Positions 9,111 to 17,643 of a stretch of 64,000 bases of DNA are shown here, piece by piece. Position 1 is the first letter of the stretch; each line of letters opens with the position of its first letter. The DNA lies in contig CAVRCA010000009.1 of NCBI GenBank assembly GCA_963719345.1, positions 1-64,000 of the forward strand, given 5' to 3'. The stretch is from CAVRCA01 sp963719345 (lineage in GTDB: Bacteria > Pseudomonadota > Alphaproteobacteria > Acetobacterales > Acetobacteraceae). The notes beneath the pieces are model-generated. The model was not told where the DNA came from. It made no database searches and saw only the letters and a list, made by a program, of their open reading frames with translations. The position numbers and the translations under genes were made by a program.

Positions 9111-10589
9111 TCAGCGTTTCACGACTCGCAGCGCCTGACGGCGGACCCGGGGCGACGTCGCCTCCGTCGGCAGGTCGAGCGGCAGAAGCGGGGCATGATG
9201 GCGGCTGCCATCGCCGATTGTGTCGGCAGGTTCCGGCCCGGCCTCGGGCAAGTCCCGTCGCCCCAGGTAGTTCACGGCGAGGTGGCGAAAGACGTAGTCA
9301 AGCAGCGAGGTCGCGTGCGATACGGCCGGATCGCCTTCGACTGCGCCGGCCGGTCCGAAGCGGGTGAAGGTGAACGCCTCGACCATGGTCCGCAAGGGAA
9401 CGCCGTGCTGCAGGCCGAGGCTGATCGCGTTGGCGAAGCTGTCCATCAGGCCTCGGAACGCCGCTCCCTCCTTTTGCAGCGCGACCGCGATCTCGCCGAG
9501 CGTTCCGTCGTCGTATTCCCCGGTGCGCAGATAGAGCGTGTGACCGCCCACCGAGGCGCGCTGCGTGTAGCCGGTCCGCCGTGCGGGCAGGTCCCGCCGG
9601 CCCGCCGGCGCGCGAGACGTCGCTGCGAGGCTGGCCGCCGGGCACGACGGCAGGGCTTCGATGAATGGCGCGACCGCGTCATGCATGGCGGGATGCGCCG
9701 TTGGGGCGGGCGGCGGGAATAGGTCGGTGCCGGCCAGCACCGCGGCGAGCGCCGACTTGGCCGACTGGCCCCGAGCCGCGAGGGCGGCGCGCGCCCAGTG
9801 CGTCAGGCCACCGCCGGCGGCGAACGGGGCGAATGCCGGGGCGATGCCGCCGGTCTCGACGCCGAGCACCGCGTCCGCCAAGCCGGGCGGTGCGATGGCC
9901 GTGGTCGCCGCATGAAGCAAGCCGCCGACGGCGTGCGCCGCCTGATGGGCCGAGTGCGCCAGCGCCGCCAGGCGTGGGACCCGACAGTTCTTCGGGGGCG
10001 CCGGCCATCCCTGGTGCGGCGTCGTAGAAGCACCGGCCCGTCCGGCGAACCGGGCGGACACGGCCTCGGCACGGCCCCGGAGGATGGCGGCAAGGCAGCG
10101 GGCGACGTCACGCGCGGCGTCGCTGTCGTAGTCAAGCCCGAGCCCGGCCAGGAGGCCGGCGAGATCGGCAAAGCCGATGGCCAGTTGAGTGGCAGCCGGG
10201 GCGGCGTAGGTCAGGGCGATCGCGGCGGTCTCGACGGCGTCGCCGAACGCATCGGCCTCGAAAGCGCCGCCCTCCAGGAAGGAGACTGCATTCAGCACGA
10301 ACCCGGGGGACGCATCCGCCTCCCCGCGCCACACCGAGGCGCCCGGCGCCGCGCGGCGCGCCAAGAGCAGAAGGTGCAGTTCGTCGGCGATCGGCCGTTC
10401 CGCCCCGTCCCGTCTGGCGCGGTCGACGATGGGCGCGATCCACGCCTCGGCTAGACGCTCCAGCCGCACCGGACCGCCACCGGGAGCCAAGCCGGTGAGA
10501 GCCGCCGCCGCTTCGTCATCCCAAAGGCAGGGGAGGGTGACAGGACGTGGCGAGGCGTCGGGATCGGGTGCCGCCGCCGCCTGACGCAT
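9111..10589 (-). CDS. TSCPD-domain protein derived from class II ribonucleotide reductase
   Basis: About 492 residues if started at the ATG at 10589 (others at 10613, 10622 and 10631 are possible; the start is unresolved). The last 150 residues closely match the C-terminus of adenosylcobalamin-dependent ribonucleotide reductase: RRTGYTQRASVGGHTLYLRT, EYDDGTLGEIAVALQKEGAA, FRGLMDSFANAISLGLQHGV and FTFTRFGPAGAVEGD. The N-terminal 300 residues are Ala/Gly-rich helices (for example AGLLAGLGLDYDSDAARDVA) and show no catalytic barrel, no radical Cys and no nucleotide-binding motifs. So it cannot be a reductase; a regulatory or accessory role is only a guess. It is 10 bases from ridA on the same strand. 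Confidence 0.75.
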   Translation of the reverse strand: MRQAAAAPDPDASPRPVTLPCLWDDEAAAALTGLAPGGGPVRLERLAEAWIAPIVDRARRDGAERPIADELHLLLLARRAAPGASVWRGEADASPGFVLNAVSFLEGGAFEADAFGDAVETAAIALTYAAPAATQLAIGFADLAGLLAGLGLDYDSDAARDVARCLAAILRGRAEAVSARFAGRAGASTTPHQGWPAPPKNCRVPRLAALAHSAHQAAHAVGGLLHAATTAIAPPGLADAVLGVETGGIAPAFAPFAAGGGLTHWARAALAARGQSAKSALAAVLAGTDLFPPPAPTAHPAMHDAVAPFIEALPSCPAASLAATSRAPAGRRDLPARRTGYTQRASVGGHTLYLRTGEYDDGTLGEIAVALQKEGAAFRGLMDSFANAISLGLQHGVPLRTMVEAFTFTRFGPAGAVEGDPAVSHATSLLDYVFRHLAVNYLGRRDLPEAGPEPADTIGDGSRHHAPLLPLDLPTEATSPRVRRQALRVVKR

Positions 10590-10754
10590 CCTCACCCCGT
10601 GCCACGCGCGCATGTTGCCCATGGCACTCATCCTAGGCTGGCCCGATCCCGCGAGAGAAGCACATTTCGGGGTGCCGGGGCGGGATATCCCCAACATACT
10701 GTAGCAAAGGGCCCCCGGGTGGACCGCCACCGCCCGGGTGCGTATATCAGCGCC

Positions 10755-11111
10755 ATGAACCTCGGCACGCGCCTCTTCACCCTGTTCAGGGGTCGCCGCA
10801 TCGGCACCGACTCGGTGGGGAACGTCTATTATGAGGAACGCGGCCGCCGGCGCCCGGGCCAGCGCAGCCGCCGATGGGTCGCTTATGCCGGGCTGCCCGA
10901 GGCGACGACGGTGCCGCCGGAATGGCATGCTTGGCTGCACTACACCACCAACCGGCCGTTGACCGAGGTCCCGCGCCGGGCGTGGCAAAAGCCGCACTTG
11001 GCCAATCTCACCGGCACGCCGGCGGGTTATCGGCCGCCGGGGCACGATTACCGTGGCGGGGTGCGACCGCCGACCACGGGCGACTATGAAGCCTGGACGC
11101 CGGGGAGCTGA
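10755..11111 (+). CDS. NADH:ubiquinone oxidoreductase accessory subunit NDUFA12
   Basis: A 118-residue NDUFA12-family protein, a peripheral accessory subunit of respiratory complex I found in alphaproteobacteria and mitochondria. Conserved elements are GTDSVGNVYYEERGRRR, RRWVAYAG and VPPEWHAWLHYTTNRPLTEV. The ATG at 10755 gives the usual family N-terminus MNLGTRLFTLFRG. It begins a plus-strand run NDUFA12-mlaD-small ORF-DUF2155-otsB; the first four are a recurrent neighbourhood in Rhodospirillales. It is divergent from the TSCPD gene, and the shared upstream region (10590-10754) should hold the promoters. Confidence 0.93.
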   Translation: MNLGTRLFTLFRGRRIGTDSVGNVYYEERGRRRPGQRSRRWVAYAGLPEATTVPPEWHAWLHYTTNRPLTEVPRRAWQKPHLANLTGTPAGYRPPGHDYRGGVRPPTTGDYEAWTPGS

Positions 11112-11122
11112 GGTCGGCGATC

Positions 11123-11680
11123 ATGGCACGCAGAAGCGCGGGCGAGGTGCTGACCGGCGCCGTGGTCCTGGTGATCGCGGCGGGCTTCCTGGGCTACGCG
11201 GTGGCGCACTCCGGCCGGACCATCGTGTCTGGATATGACCTGCACGCAAATTTCGACCGCATCGACGGGATGGGGGTCGGCGCCGACGTGCGGCTGGCGG
11301 GCGTGAAGGTCGGTTCGGTCATGGCCGCAAGGATCGACCCGAAGACCTATCTCGCGAATGTAACGTTGAACGTGGCAGACAGCATCCGGCTGCCGAAGGA
11401 CACCAGCGCCGAGGTCACGAGTGAAGGTCTGCTGGGGGGCAAGTTCCTCAACCTCACTCCGGGGGGCGACTCGACCATGCTGAAGCCTGGCGACGTGATC
11501 ACAATTACCCAGTCTTCGGTCAGCCTTGAGCAGCTTCTGGGCAAGTTCATCTTCAGCGTGACCGACATGGTGAACGCGGTGAAAGGCCAGCAAGGCGGCG
11601 CATCACCGGGATCGGGTTCCGGGCCGAGTGGCGGGCAGACCGGCGGTCAAGCCGGCGGGCAGCCCGGAGAGCCGAAATGA
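11123..11680 (+). CDS. mlaD: Outer-membrane lipid asymmetry protein MlaD
   Basis: A 185-residue MCE-domain protein, the periplasmic lipid-binding subunit of the Mla phospholipid transport complex with MlaE/MlaF. It has one N-terminal membrane anchor (about residues 9-28, EVLTGAVVLVIAAGFLGYAV) and a single MCE domain (residues 36-120) with GADVRLAGVKVGSV and SEGLLGGKFLNLTPGGD. After the domain come a hydrophobic helix segment (EQLLGKFIFSVTDMVNAV) and a Gly/Gln-rich tail. It starts 11 bases after NDUFA12 and overlaps the next ORF by ATGA. No mlaE or mlaF is in the window. Confidence 0.93.
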   Translation: MARRSAGEVLTGAVVLVIAAGFLGYAVAHSGRTIVSGYDLHANFDRIDGMGVGADVRLAGVKVGSVMAARIDPKTYLANVTLNVADSIRLPKDTSAEVTSEGLLGGKFLNLTPGGDSTMLKPGDVITITQSSVSLEQLLGKFIFSVTDMVNAVKGQQGGASPGSGSGPSGGQTGGQAGGQPGEPK

Positions 11681-11901
11681 GCGCCGCGCCCGTGCGCTGG
11701 CCGCTAAGCGACGGCAGTCCGGTCGCTTGCCGCGAAAAGCTGAAGATGCTGGAAGAGAACCACGCCGAACTGGTCCAGGTCATGCAGGACGCTTTTGAGG
11801 ACGCGGTTCTCATGGGTGTCGACGAGCAGGCGATGCGGCGCATTCTGGCAGAAATGGTCGAGTCGCTGCGGAGCCCGAAGCGGGTCGCCGCGGGGTCATG
11901 A
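11677..11901 (+). CDS. Small conserved-context hypothetical protein
   Basis: A 74-residue soluble protein starting MSAAPVRWPLSDGSPVACRE. The start overlaps the mlaD stop (ATGA) and its own stop overlaps the DUF2155 start (ATGA), so it is tightly coupled in translation and very likely real. The centre is predicted helical and acidic (KLKMLEENHAELVQVMQDAF). No signal peptide or membrane segment and no recognised family. Its position between mlaD and DUF2155 hints at an envelope-related role, but nothing in the sequence proves it. Confidence 0.75.
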   Translation: MSAAPVRWPLSDGSPVACREKLKMLEENHAELVQVMQDAFEDAVLMGVDEQAMRRILAEMVESLRSPKRVAAGS

Positions 11902-12324
11902 TCCGCCCGCTCGCCGTGGCGGCACTGGCGGTCGCGCTCGGCGCACCCCTGGCCGGCGCCCAATCGCCGCGTCGGCCGTCGCTTGCCCCCGCGCCGCTGC
12001 CAGCGGCAACGCCCGCCACGGAGGCCGGGTGGATACGCCGAGGCGGGGCGCAGCTTCAGGTGCTCGACAAGGTCAATGCGCGCAGCAAGATCCTCAACCT
12101 GCGCGACGGCGAGCAGGCCGAGTTCGGTTCCCTCACGATCTCCTTGCGCTCCTGCCTAGTCCGGGCGCCGGACCAGCCCGCCGACGCTGCGGCGTTCCTC
12201 GTCATGGCCGAACTCGCATCCGGGCGGCCCTCCATTCCGAGGCTGGATCTTGCAATCGGCTCCGTCCGCCTCGATGCTCGAGCATCCGATATACGACGTT
12301 CGCGTGCTGGCCTGCATTTCATAA
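11898..12324 (+). pseudogene. DUF2155 secreted protein, single frameshift
   Basis: DUF2155 proteins are small exported alphaproteobacterial proteins of unknown function. The signal peptide is MIRPLAVAALAVALGAPLAG, and the domain starts at AQLQVLDKVNARSKILNLRD and LTISLRSCLVRAPDQPADAA. At about 12205 the frame is lost; the expected end HPGGPPFRGWILQSAPSASM then LEHPIYDVRVLACIS is read in another frame, stopping at TAA 12322-12324. Dropping one A in GCCGAACTC restores it (about 142 residues). In the unshifted frame translation continues to 12347 with unrelated residues. Probably a sequencing error, as the rest is perfectly conserved. Confidence 0.8.
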
Positions 12325-12343
12325 CGGGGGCGATGAGCGGGCC

Positions 12344-13078
12344 ATGAGCGGACGGGTCGCACTTCCGGCGTTCGGCAGCACGGCGCTGATGCTCGACATG
12401 GACGGCACCCTGCTGGAGATCGCGCCGACCCCCGATGCGGTGGTAGTGCCGCCGGATCTGCTCGACATCTTGCGGCGGCTGCGCGCGCGGCTCGACGACG
12501 CGCTCGCCGTGGTCAGCGGCCGTCCAGTGGAGCAGTTGGAGGCGCTGCTTGCCGATGCGCCGTTTGCCCTGGCCGGCGAGCATGGCGGCGCGCTGCGCTG
12601 TCGACCGGACGGGCCGCTCGAGCGTGTCCCGCTGCCGATCCCCGACCCGGCCTGGATCGAACAGGCGGAGCGCATCGTGGACACCCATCCGGGGCTGCTG
12701 CTTGAACGAAAGGAGCGCGGGTTCGTGGTGCATTATCGGGCGGTCCCCGAACTCGGCCCGGCCGCGCACGACGCACTAACCGCCCTGCTGCGGGACGCAC
12801 CGGCGTTCACCTTGTCCGCCGCGCGCATGGCCTGGGAGGTCCGGCCGCGCGGGGCGGACAAGGGCACGGCCGTGCGCTCGCTCATCCAGAACGCCCACTT
12901 CGCCGGGCGCCTGCCGCTGTTCATCGGCGACGACGTGACCGACGAGGACGGCATCGCCGCAGCCGTCGCGCTGGGCGGCGCCGGGCTGCGTGTGCCCGAG
13001 GCGTTCGGCGGCGCGCCGGCCAACGTGCGCACTTGGCTGGCGCGGGCCGCCGAAGCTGGCGCCTGGCCTGATTTGTGA
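12344..13078 (+). CDS. otsB: Trehalose-6-phosphate phosphatase
   Basis: A 244-residue HAD-superfamily phosphatase that dephosphorylates trehalose 6-phosphate in the last step of trehalose synthesis. The HAD motif I is LDMDGTLLEIAP with nucleophile Asp18 and Asp20; SGRP follows at motif II; GADKGTAVRSL carries the catalytic Lys; FIGDDVTDEDGI is motif IV. ALAGEHGGALR is typical of the OtsB cap. Start ATG at 12344; another ATGAGCGG lies 11 bases upstream in a different frame. No otsA is adjacent in this window. It may be cotranscribed with the mlaD-DUF2155 run. Confidence 0.92.
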   Translation: MSGRVALPAFGSTALMLDMDGTLLEIAPTPDAVVVPPDLLDILRRLRARLDDALAVVSGRPVEQLEALLADAPFALAGEHGGALRCRPDGPLERVPLPIPDPAWIEQAERIVDTHPGLLLERKERGFVVHYRAVPELGPAAHDALTALLRDAPAFTLSAARMAWEVRPRGADKGTAVRSLIQNAHFAGRLPLFIGDDVTDEDGIAAAVALGGAGLRVPEAFGGAPANVRTWLARAAEAGAWPDL

Positions 13079-13080
13079 CG

Positions 13081-13704
13081 CTAGGCCAACGGCCGGGCGA
13101 CGTGAGCGGCGTAGGACGTTCGCTGCAGCAGCCGGTCGTACCACGCGCGCAGATGCGGCACCGCAGGGCGGTCGATGTCCATCGTAAACCAGCGATGCAC
13201 GTGAACGCCCCAGGCGATGTCGGCCAGACTGAGCGCGTCCCCGGCGATGAACGGGTAGCGCGAGAGCGGCGCTTCCAGAAAACTCCAGACCCGGCCGGCG
13301 TCGATGATGGCTTGCCGGAGCGCGGTCGCGTCGCGCTGGTCCGGCGGGGTTCGGACCATGCTCCAGAACACCACCGATTGCGGCCGGTTCAGCTGCGTCT
13401 GCTGGCAGTCCAGCCAGCGGTCCACGTTGCCGCGCGCCTCAGGGCTGGCCGGATAATAGGAGAGGCCGTCATTGGCAACACAGAGATAGCGCAGGATCGC
13501 GTTGCTCTCCCACAAGCTGAACCCGTCTTCCTGCAAGGTCGGGACCAAGCCGGTCGGGTTCATCGCCCGATACTCGGGCGTATCGGTGCCGCCGAACGCG
13601 CCACCCACGTCGATCCGCTCGTATTCGAGGCCGAGCTCTTCCAACAACCAGATGACCTTCATCACGTTGCTCGACGTGTCGCGGCCCCACAGGATACGGC
13701 GCAT
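13081..13704 (-). CDS. Glutathione S-transferase family protein
   Basis: A 207-residue cytosolic GST. The thioredoxin-like N-domain (1-80) contains RDTSSNVMKVIWLLEELGLE, NPTGLVPTLQEDGFSLWESN (cis-Pro and the Glu-Ser pair that bind glutathione) and AILRYLC; the helical C-domain has YPFIAGDALSLADIAWGVHV, with the N-capping box. The start at 13704 follows GGGGGGAGTGAG. Substrate unknown. It converges on otsB with only 2 bases between the stops and is divergent from dsbB, 67 bases away. Confidence 0.9.
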   Translation of the reverse strand: MRRILWGRDTSSNVMKVIWLLEELGLEYERIDVGGAFGGTDTPEYRAMNPTGLVPTLQEDGFSLWESNAILRYLCVANDGLSYYPASPEARGNVDRWLDCQQTQLNRPQSVVFWSMVRTPPDQRDATALRQAIIDAGRVWSFLEAPLSRYPFIAGDALSLADIAWGVHVHRWFTMDIDRPAVPHLRAWYDRLLQRTSYAAHVARPLA

Positions 13705-13771
13705 CTCACTCCCCCCGCTCGGTTTTCCGCCGCAGCGTAGGCGGGTTGCGCCGCTGCACAAAGCGGAGCAC

Positions 13772-14278
13772 ATGCCCCGCATGATGCTGCCCGCACGGAC
13801 TCTCACTCTGCTCTGTGTGCTGGCGTCGGCCCTGGCGCTCGGCACCGCGCTGGCATCCGAGGCATGGGACGGGCTGGTGCCCTGCGCACTCTGCCTGCTG
13901 GAACGCTGGCCCTACCGCTTCGCGATCGCGCTCGGCCTGCTCGCCCTCGTCGTGCCGCCGAGGTTCGTGCGCGTTCTCCTCGCAATGCTGCTGGTCGTGA
14001 TGGTGGTCGGGGTCGGGCTGGCGCTCACCCATATCGGCGTGGAGCAGGGCTGGTGGCCGAGCCCGATGCCTGAGTGTACCGCGCCGAGGCTGAGCGGTCG
14101 GACCCCGGCGGATCGGCTGGCCAACATGCCGGTGCATCCTGCCAAGCCGTGCGACGACCCGACGCGGCTGCCGGGAGTTCCGCTTTCGATGGCGGAGCTC
14201 AACTTTTTGGGTGCCCTGGGCATTTCCCTCCTCGCCGCCATCTCTCTCGGCACGGCGACGCGAAAGAGGCCACCATGA
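13772..14278 (+). CDS. dsbB: Disulfide bond formation protein DsbB
   Basis: A 168-residue inner-membrane oxidoreductase that reoxidises DsbA and passes electrons to ubiquinone. Four membrane segments are visible (about 8-28, 45-62, 67-90, 145-162). The first redox pair is in PCALCLLERWPYR (CxxC with the Arg that contacts quinone); the second periplasmic pair is the Cys in PECTAPRL and the Cys in KPCDD. The start is ATG 13772 (MPRMMLP); 13784 is an alternative. The stop overlaps the coq7 start (ATGA), so a ubiquinone-using and a ubiquinone-making gene are translationally coupled. Confidence 0.92.
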   Translation: MPRMMLPARTLTLLCVLASALALGTALASEAWDGLVPCALCLLERWPYRFAIALGLLALVVPPRFVRVLLAMLLVVMVVGVGLALTHIGVEQGWWPSPMPECTAPRLSGRTPADRLANMPVHPAKPCDDPTRLPGVPLSMAELNFLGALGISLLAAISLGTATRKRPP

Positions 14279-14820
14279 ACCAGCGGAATTCCGTACCGGG
14301 CGACCTGCCGCCGGCGGAAAGCGTGGCGCGCATGATCCGGGTGGACCACGCCGGCGAATACGGCGCGGTGCGCATCTACGCCGGCCAGCTCGCGGTTCTG
14401 CGCGACCGGGGCAACGCCGCGGTCATCCATGAGATGCAGATGCAGGAGCGCCGGCATCTGAGCACGTTCAAGGAACTTGTCGCGGACCGGCGTGTCCGCC
14501 CGACCGCGCTGCTCCCGTTGTGGCACGTGGCCGGATTCGCCCTCGGCGCGGCGACCGCGGCCTTGGGCGAGCGGGCGGCGATGGCCTGCACCGTTGCGGT
14601 CGAGGAGGCGATCGACACGCATTATGCGGCGCAGGCCGCCGAACTCGGCGACAGCGAGCCGGTGCTGCGCGAGACCATTGAGCGCTTCCGCGCCGAGGAG
14701 GCGGAGCACCGCGACACCGCGCTCTCGCACGAGGCGGAGCTGGCGCCCGCCTACCGCCTGCTGTCGGCGGTGATCAAGCGCGGCTGTCAGGTTGCCATCG
14801 CGATCAGCGAGCGGGTGTAG
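14275..14820 (+). CDS. coq7: Demethoxyubiquinone hydroxylase (COQ7)
   Basis: A 181-residue di-iron monooxygenase that hydroxylates the 2-polyprenyl-3-methyl-6-methoxybenzoquinone ring in ubiquinone synthesis. Iron ligands are visible as RVDHAGEYGAVRIY (Glu), MQMQERRHLSTF (ExxH), VEEAIDTHY (Glu) and RAEEAEHRDTAL (ExxH), the full COQ7 set. The length is typical of bacterial COQ7. The ATG at 14275 overlaps the dsbB stop. It converges with the HNH gene, 9 bases from its stop. Confidence 0.95.
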   Translation: MNQRNSVPGDLPPAESVARMIRVDHAGEYGAVRIYAGQLAVLRDRGNAAVIHEMQMQERRHLSTFKELVADRRVRPTALLPLWHVAGFALGAATAALGERAAMACTVAVEEAIDTHYAAQAAELGDSEPVLRETIERFRAEEAEHRDTALSHEAELAPAYRLLSAVIKRGCQVAIAISERV

Positions 14821-14829
14821 CGCGCCGGA

Positions 14830-15390
14830 TCAGCTCTCCAGCTCGCTGTCCCAGTAGAGGAAATCGCGCCAGCTCTCGTGCAGGAAGTTGGGCGGGAAGG
14901 CGCGGCCGTTGTCCTGCAGCTCCCACGTCGTCGGCTGGCGCGGGTTGTGGCGCGGGAACATTGAGCACTCCCGGGGTAGTCGCGATCCTTTGCACAGGTT
15001 GCAGTCGCCGCAGGCGGTGACGACGTTCTCCCAGGTCGTGCGGCCGCCCCGGCAGCGTGGGACGACGTGGTCGAAGGTGAGGTCCTGGGCGGGGAAGCGG
15101 TCGCCGCAGTACTGGCAGGTGAAGCCGTCCCGCAAAAACACGTTGAACCGGGTGAAGGCCGGCCGCCGGGCGGTCGGGATGTAGTCCTTCAGCGCAATCA
15201 CGCTCGGCAGGCGCATGGTGTGGCTGGGCGAGCGGACCTCGGTCTCGTATTCGCTCAGGACGGAGACGCGGTCGAGGAAAACCGCTTTGACCGCATCCTG
15301 CCAGCACCACAGGGAAAGCGGGAAATAAGACAGTGGACGGAAATCCGCGTTCAGCACCAGTGCTGGGAACAGTTGACCGCCGTCAGGCAA
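14830..15390 (-). CDS. HNH endonuclease
   Basis: A 186-residue protein of the conserved single-copy HNH family seen in many alphaproteobacteria. The nuclease core is at residues 88-135: FTCQYCGDRF (first zinc pair), TFDHVVPRCRGG (DH general base), TTWENVVTACGDCNLCKG (Asn and second zinc pair). The N-terminal part, ALVLNADFRPLSYFPLSLWC, is typical of the family and is probably structural. The biological target is unknown, and no methylase or partner indicates restriction. Start ATG at 15390; no strong alternative. Confidence 0.9.
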   Translation of the reverse strand: MPDGGQLFPALVLNADFRPLSYFPLSLWCWQDAVKAVFLDRVSVLSEYETEVRSPSHTMRLPSVIALKDYIPTARRPAFTRFNVFLRDGFTCQYCGDRFPAQDLTFDHVVPRCRGGRTTWENVVTACGDCNLCKGSRLPRECSMFPRHNPRQPTTWELQDNGRAFPPNFLHESWRDFLYWDSELES

Positions 15391-15551
15391 ACAGGCCGCT
15401 CCTAAGCGTACGGCGTGCGATCGACCGGCCTTACCGAGAGGCGAGCCACCGCGAGTTGTGCGCCGCCGAAATCACGACGGTTATTGCAGAGCGGAGAGAG
15501 TGCCGCAAGCCGAACGGCTGCCCTCCGGCCGGTGGTTTCGCCCAAATGTCA

Positions 15552-16214
15552 TCACCACACTCCCCGGAATGCGCGCTGCAGGAACCGAGCACCGAGGGCG
15601 AGGCCCTCCTGGTCGATCCCGTGAGCAAGGCCGGGGCACCACAGCGTCTCCACCGGAACGCCCGCGCCCCGCAGCGCCGCCTCGGCGTCCCGCGAGCGGC
15701 CGATCGGCACCACGTCGTCATCCTCGCCGTGGACCAGCAGCACCGGCACTTGATGGCGGATTGTCTGCCGCAGGGTCTCGGCTCCGATCAAGGCGCCGGA
15801 GAAGCCGAGGATGGCGCGGGGCGGCGGGCTCCGTCGCAGGCCCGTGAACAGCGCCGTCATCGCCCCCTGGCTGAACCCGACCAGCGCGTAGGAGCCGCCG
15901 GTCTCGGGAAAGCGCGCGAGTTGCGCATCGACGAACCCGTCCAACGCCCGCGACGCCTCCTGCACGCCGCTCAGGATGCGCGCCGGCGTGCGGTCGGCGA
16001 CACTGAACCATTGCCGCCCCATCGGCGCCATGTCGCAAGGCTGCGGCGCGTGCGGCGCGACGAACAGCGCATCCGGCAGAGCGTCGCCCCAGCTCGGGGC
16101 GAGATCGATCAAGTCGAAACCGTCGGCGCCGAGTCCATGGCACAGGACGATCAGTTGCCGGGCCGGCTCGCCCGAGCGCGGTCCCCACTCGGGGCCGGTC
16201 AGTTCCACCATCAC
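15552..16214 (-). CDS. Alpha/beta-hydrolase carboxylesterase (phospholipase/carboxylesterase family)
   Basis: A 220-residue serine hydrolase of the YpfH/carboxylesterase type. The oxyanion region is LIVLCHGLGADGFDLIDLAP; the nucleophile elbow is LVGFSQGAMTALF (GFSQG); the acid is in LLVHGEDDDVVPIGRS and the His in CPGLAHGIDQEGL. No signal peptide, so it is likely cytosolic, acting on small esters or lysophospholipids. It is divergent from gluQ, with 48 bases between starts. The 161 bases between it and the HNH gene (15391-15551) hold nothing recognisable. Confidence 0.88.
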   Translation of the reverse strand: MMVELTGPEWGPRSGEPARQLIVLCHGLGADGFDLIDLAPSWGDALPDALFVAPHAPQPCDMAPMGRQWFSVADRTPARILSGVQEASRALDGFVDAQLARFPETGGSYALVGFSQGAMTALFTGLRRSPPPRAILGFSGALIGAETLRQTIRHQVPVLLVHGEDDDVVPIGRSRDAEAALRGAGVPVETLWCPGLAHGIDQEGLALGARFLQRAFRGVW

Positions 16215-16262
16215 TCGTCCTCCAAAACCGGTTCGAGGCGGCGTAGTCTGTCATCCCCCGCC

Positions 16263-17108
16263 ATGTCCATCGTCACGCGCTTCGCCCCGAGCCCGACCGG
16301 CCTGCTCCATGTCGGCCACGTGCATGCCGCTCTGTTTGCTTGGCGGCGGGCCCGGGATGCGGGCGGTTCTTTTCTCCTGCGCCTGGAAGACATCGATCCT
16401 GGTCGCTGCCGTCCGGAATACGCCGAGGCGATCCACGACGATCTCGCCTGGCTGGGGCTGCGTTGGGACGGCCCGGTACGGCGGCAATCGCAGCACCTGG
16501 CCGAGTACCGCGCCGCCCTGGAGCGTCTGTCGCAAAGGGGCTTGCTCTATGCGTGTTTCTGCACGCGGGCTGATATCCAGCGCGAGGTGGCGGGCGCGAC
16601 CGCGGCCCCGCACGCGCCGGACGGCAGCCCGGTCTACACCGGCACCTGCCGCGCGCTTGCGCCGGCGGAGCGTGCCAGACGGATCGCCGCGGGCCAGCCT
16701 TTTGCGAAACGCCTGGACACGGGACGGGCGCTCGATCAGCTCGGCACGAGCCTGAGCTTCGAGGAGGCCGGCGAGGGCCGGATCGACTGCCGCCCCGAGC
16801 GGTTCGGCGATCCCGTGCTGGCGCGCAAGGATGCGCCGGCCAGCTATCATCTCTGCGTCACCCACGACGACGCGCTACAGGGCGTCACCCTGGTGACGCG
16901 AGGCATCGACCTGAAACCCGTGACGGACCTGCACCGGTTGCTCCAGGCGCTGATGGGCTGGCCCGAACCGGCCTATGCCCATCACGGGCTGCTGACCGAT
17001 GCGTCGGGGCGGCGACTGGCCAAGCGGGACGGGGCCGCCACGGTGCGGTCCCTGCGTGCGGCGGGCATGGGCGCCGGTGAGGTCAGGGCGCTCGCCGGAG
17101 CACGGTGA
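16263..17108 (+). CDS. gluQ: Glutamyl-Q tRNA(Asp) synthetase
   Basis: A 281-residue truncated glutamyl-tRNA synthetase paralogue that attaches glutamate to queuosine 34 of tRNA-Asp. It has the HIGH-type motif in APSPTGLLHVGHVHAALF, zinc-type cysteines in YACFCTRADIQ and YTGTCRAL, the RGIDLKPVTDLHRLLQALMG segment and a degenerate KMSKS motif GRRLAKRDGAATV. The anticodon-binding domain of GltX is absent, as expected. ATG at 16263 gives the standard N-terminus MSIVTRFAPSPTG. Confidence 0.94.
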   Translation: MSIVTRFAPSPTGLLHVGHVHAALFAWRRARDAGGSFLLRLEDIDPGRCRPEYAEAIHDDLAWLGLRWDGPVRRQSQHLAEYRAALERLSQRGLLYACFCTRADIQREVAGATAAPHAPDGSPVYTGTCRALAPAERARRIAAGQPFAKRLDTGRALDQLGTSLSFEEAGEGRIDCRPERFGDPVLARKDAPASYHLCVTHDDALQGVTLVTRGIDLKPVTDLHRLLQALMGWPEPAYAHHGLLTDASGRRLAKRDGAATVRSLRAAGMGAGEVRALAGAR

Positions 17109-17122
17109 GACGGGCGGCGTGG

Positions 17123-17542
17123 CTAGAGGACGTGCCGCATATCGTAATGCAACTCGCAGATCGGCGTCTTGACCGTGAACCGCAGCCGACCGTCGAGGAT
17201 GTAGCCATCCAGCACCGCCCCGTTGCTGATCGCATGCAAGCGGCCGTCGCTCTGGATCGGGGCCACGAAGATCGTGTCCGGCCGGTAGGCGAGGTGCAGC
17301 CTCTGGTCCCCGATCTCGATCTTCCCGAAACTGCTGCCCGGGCAGGCCGGCGACTGTGATGCCACCAGGATGACAGTACCTTTGTAGTTTCCGTCAGCCG
17401 TATCCTGCATCCGCGCGGGCAACTCCGAGCCGCCAAGGTTGGCCCGCGCGATCGTGGCGTGGTTCCAGGCGGCGCATCCGGCAAGGCTGCTTCCGGCAAG
17501 GCAAACGGCGAGGAGGGCGGCGAGCGAGGGCAACTTCGACAA
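17123..17542 (-). CDS. Putative lipoprotein of unknown function
   Basis: A 139-residue protein with a lipoprotein signal: hydrophobic LAALLAVCLAGSSLAGC with a lipobox LAGC placing the acylated Cys near residue 23. The mature part is mostly beta-like (YKGTVILVASQSPACPGSSF, LHAISNGAVLDGYILDGRLR) with two further cysteines (SPACPG and TPICELHYD) that could form a disulfide. No family recognised. It ends 14 bases from the gluQ stop and is divergent from the PAP2 gene, 101 bases away. Confidence 0.75.
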   Translation of the reverse strand: MSKLPSLAALLAVCLAGSSLAGCAAWNHATIARANLGGSELPARMQDTADGNYKGTVILVASQSPACPGSSFGKIEIGDQRLHLAYRPDTIFVAPIQSDGRLHAISNGAVLDGYILDGRLRFTVKTPICELHYDMRHVL

Positions 17543-17643
17543 GGGGCTCTCCCGGGCATTTATTGCGAGTGCGGAAACTTAAGCTTCAGACATGCGACCT
17601 AGATTGCTTCTATAACCCCAGCTTTCCTGCTTGAAGCAAGCGC

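Noticed and set aside
9645..11045. Start of the TSCPD gene at 11045
   Set aside because: The extra 138-152 codons overlap the NDUFA12 gene on the other strand and are not conserved; the start was placed at 10589, with 10613-10631 possible.
13803..14137. Minus-strand open frames opposite dsbB and coq7
   Set aside because: Arg/His-rich shadow translations of well-conserved plus-strand genes.
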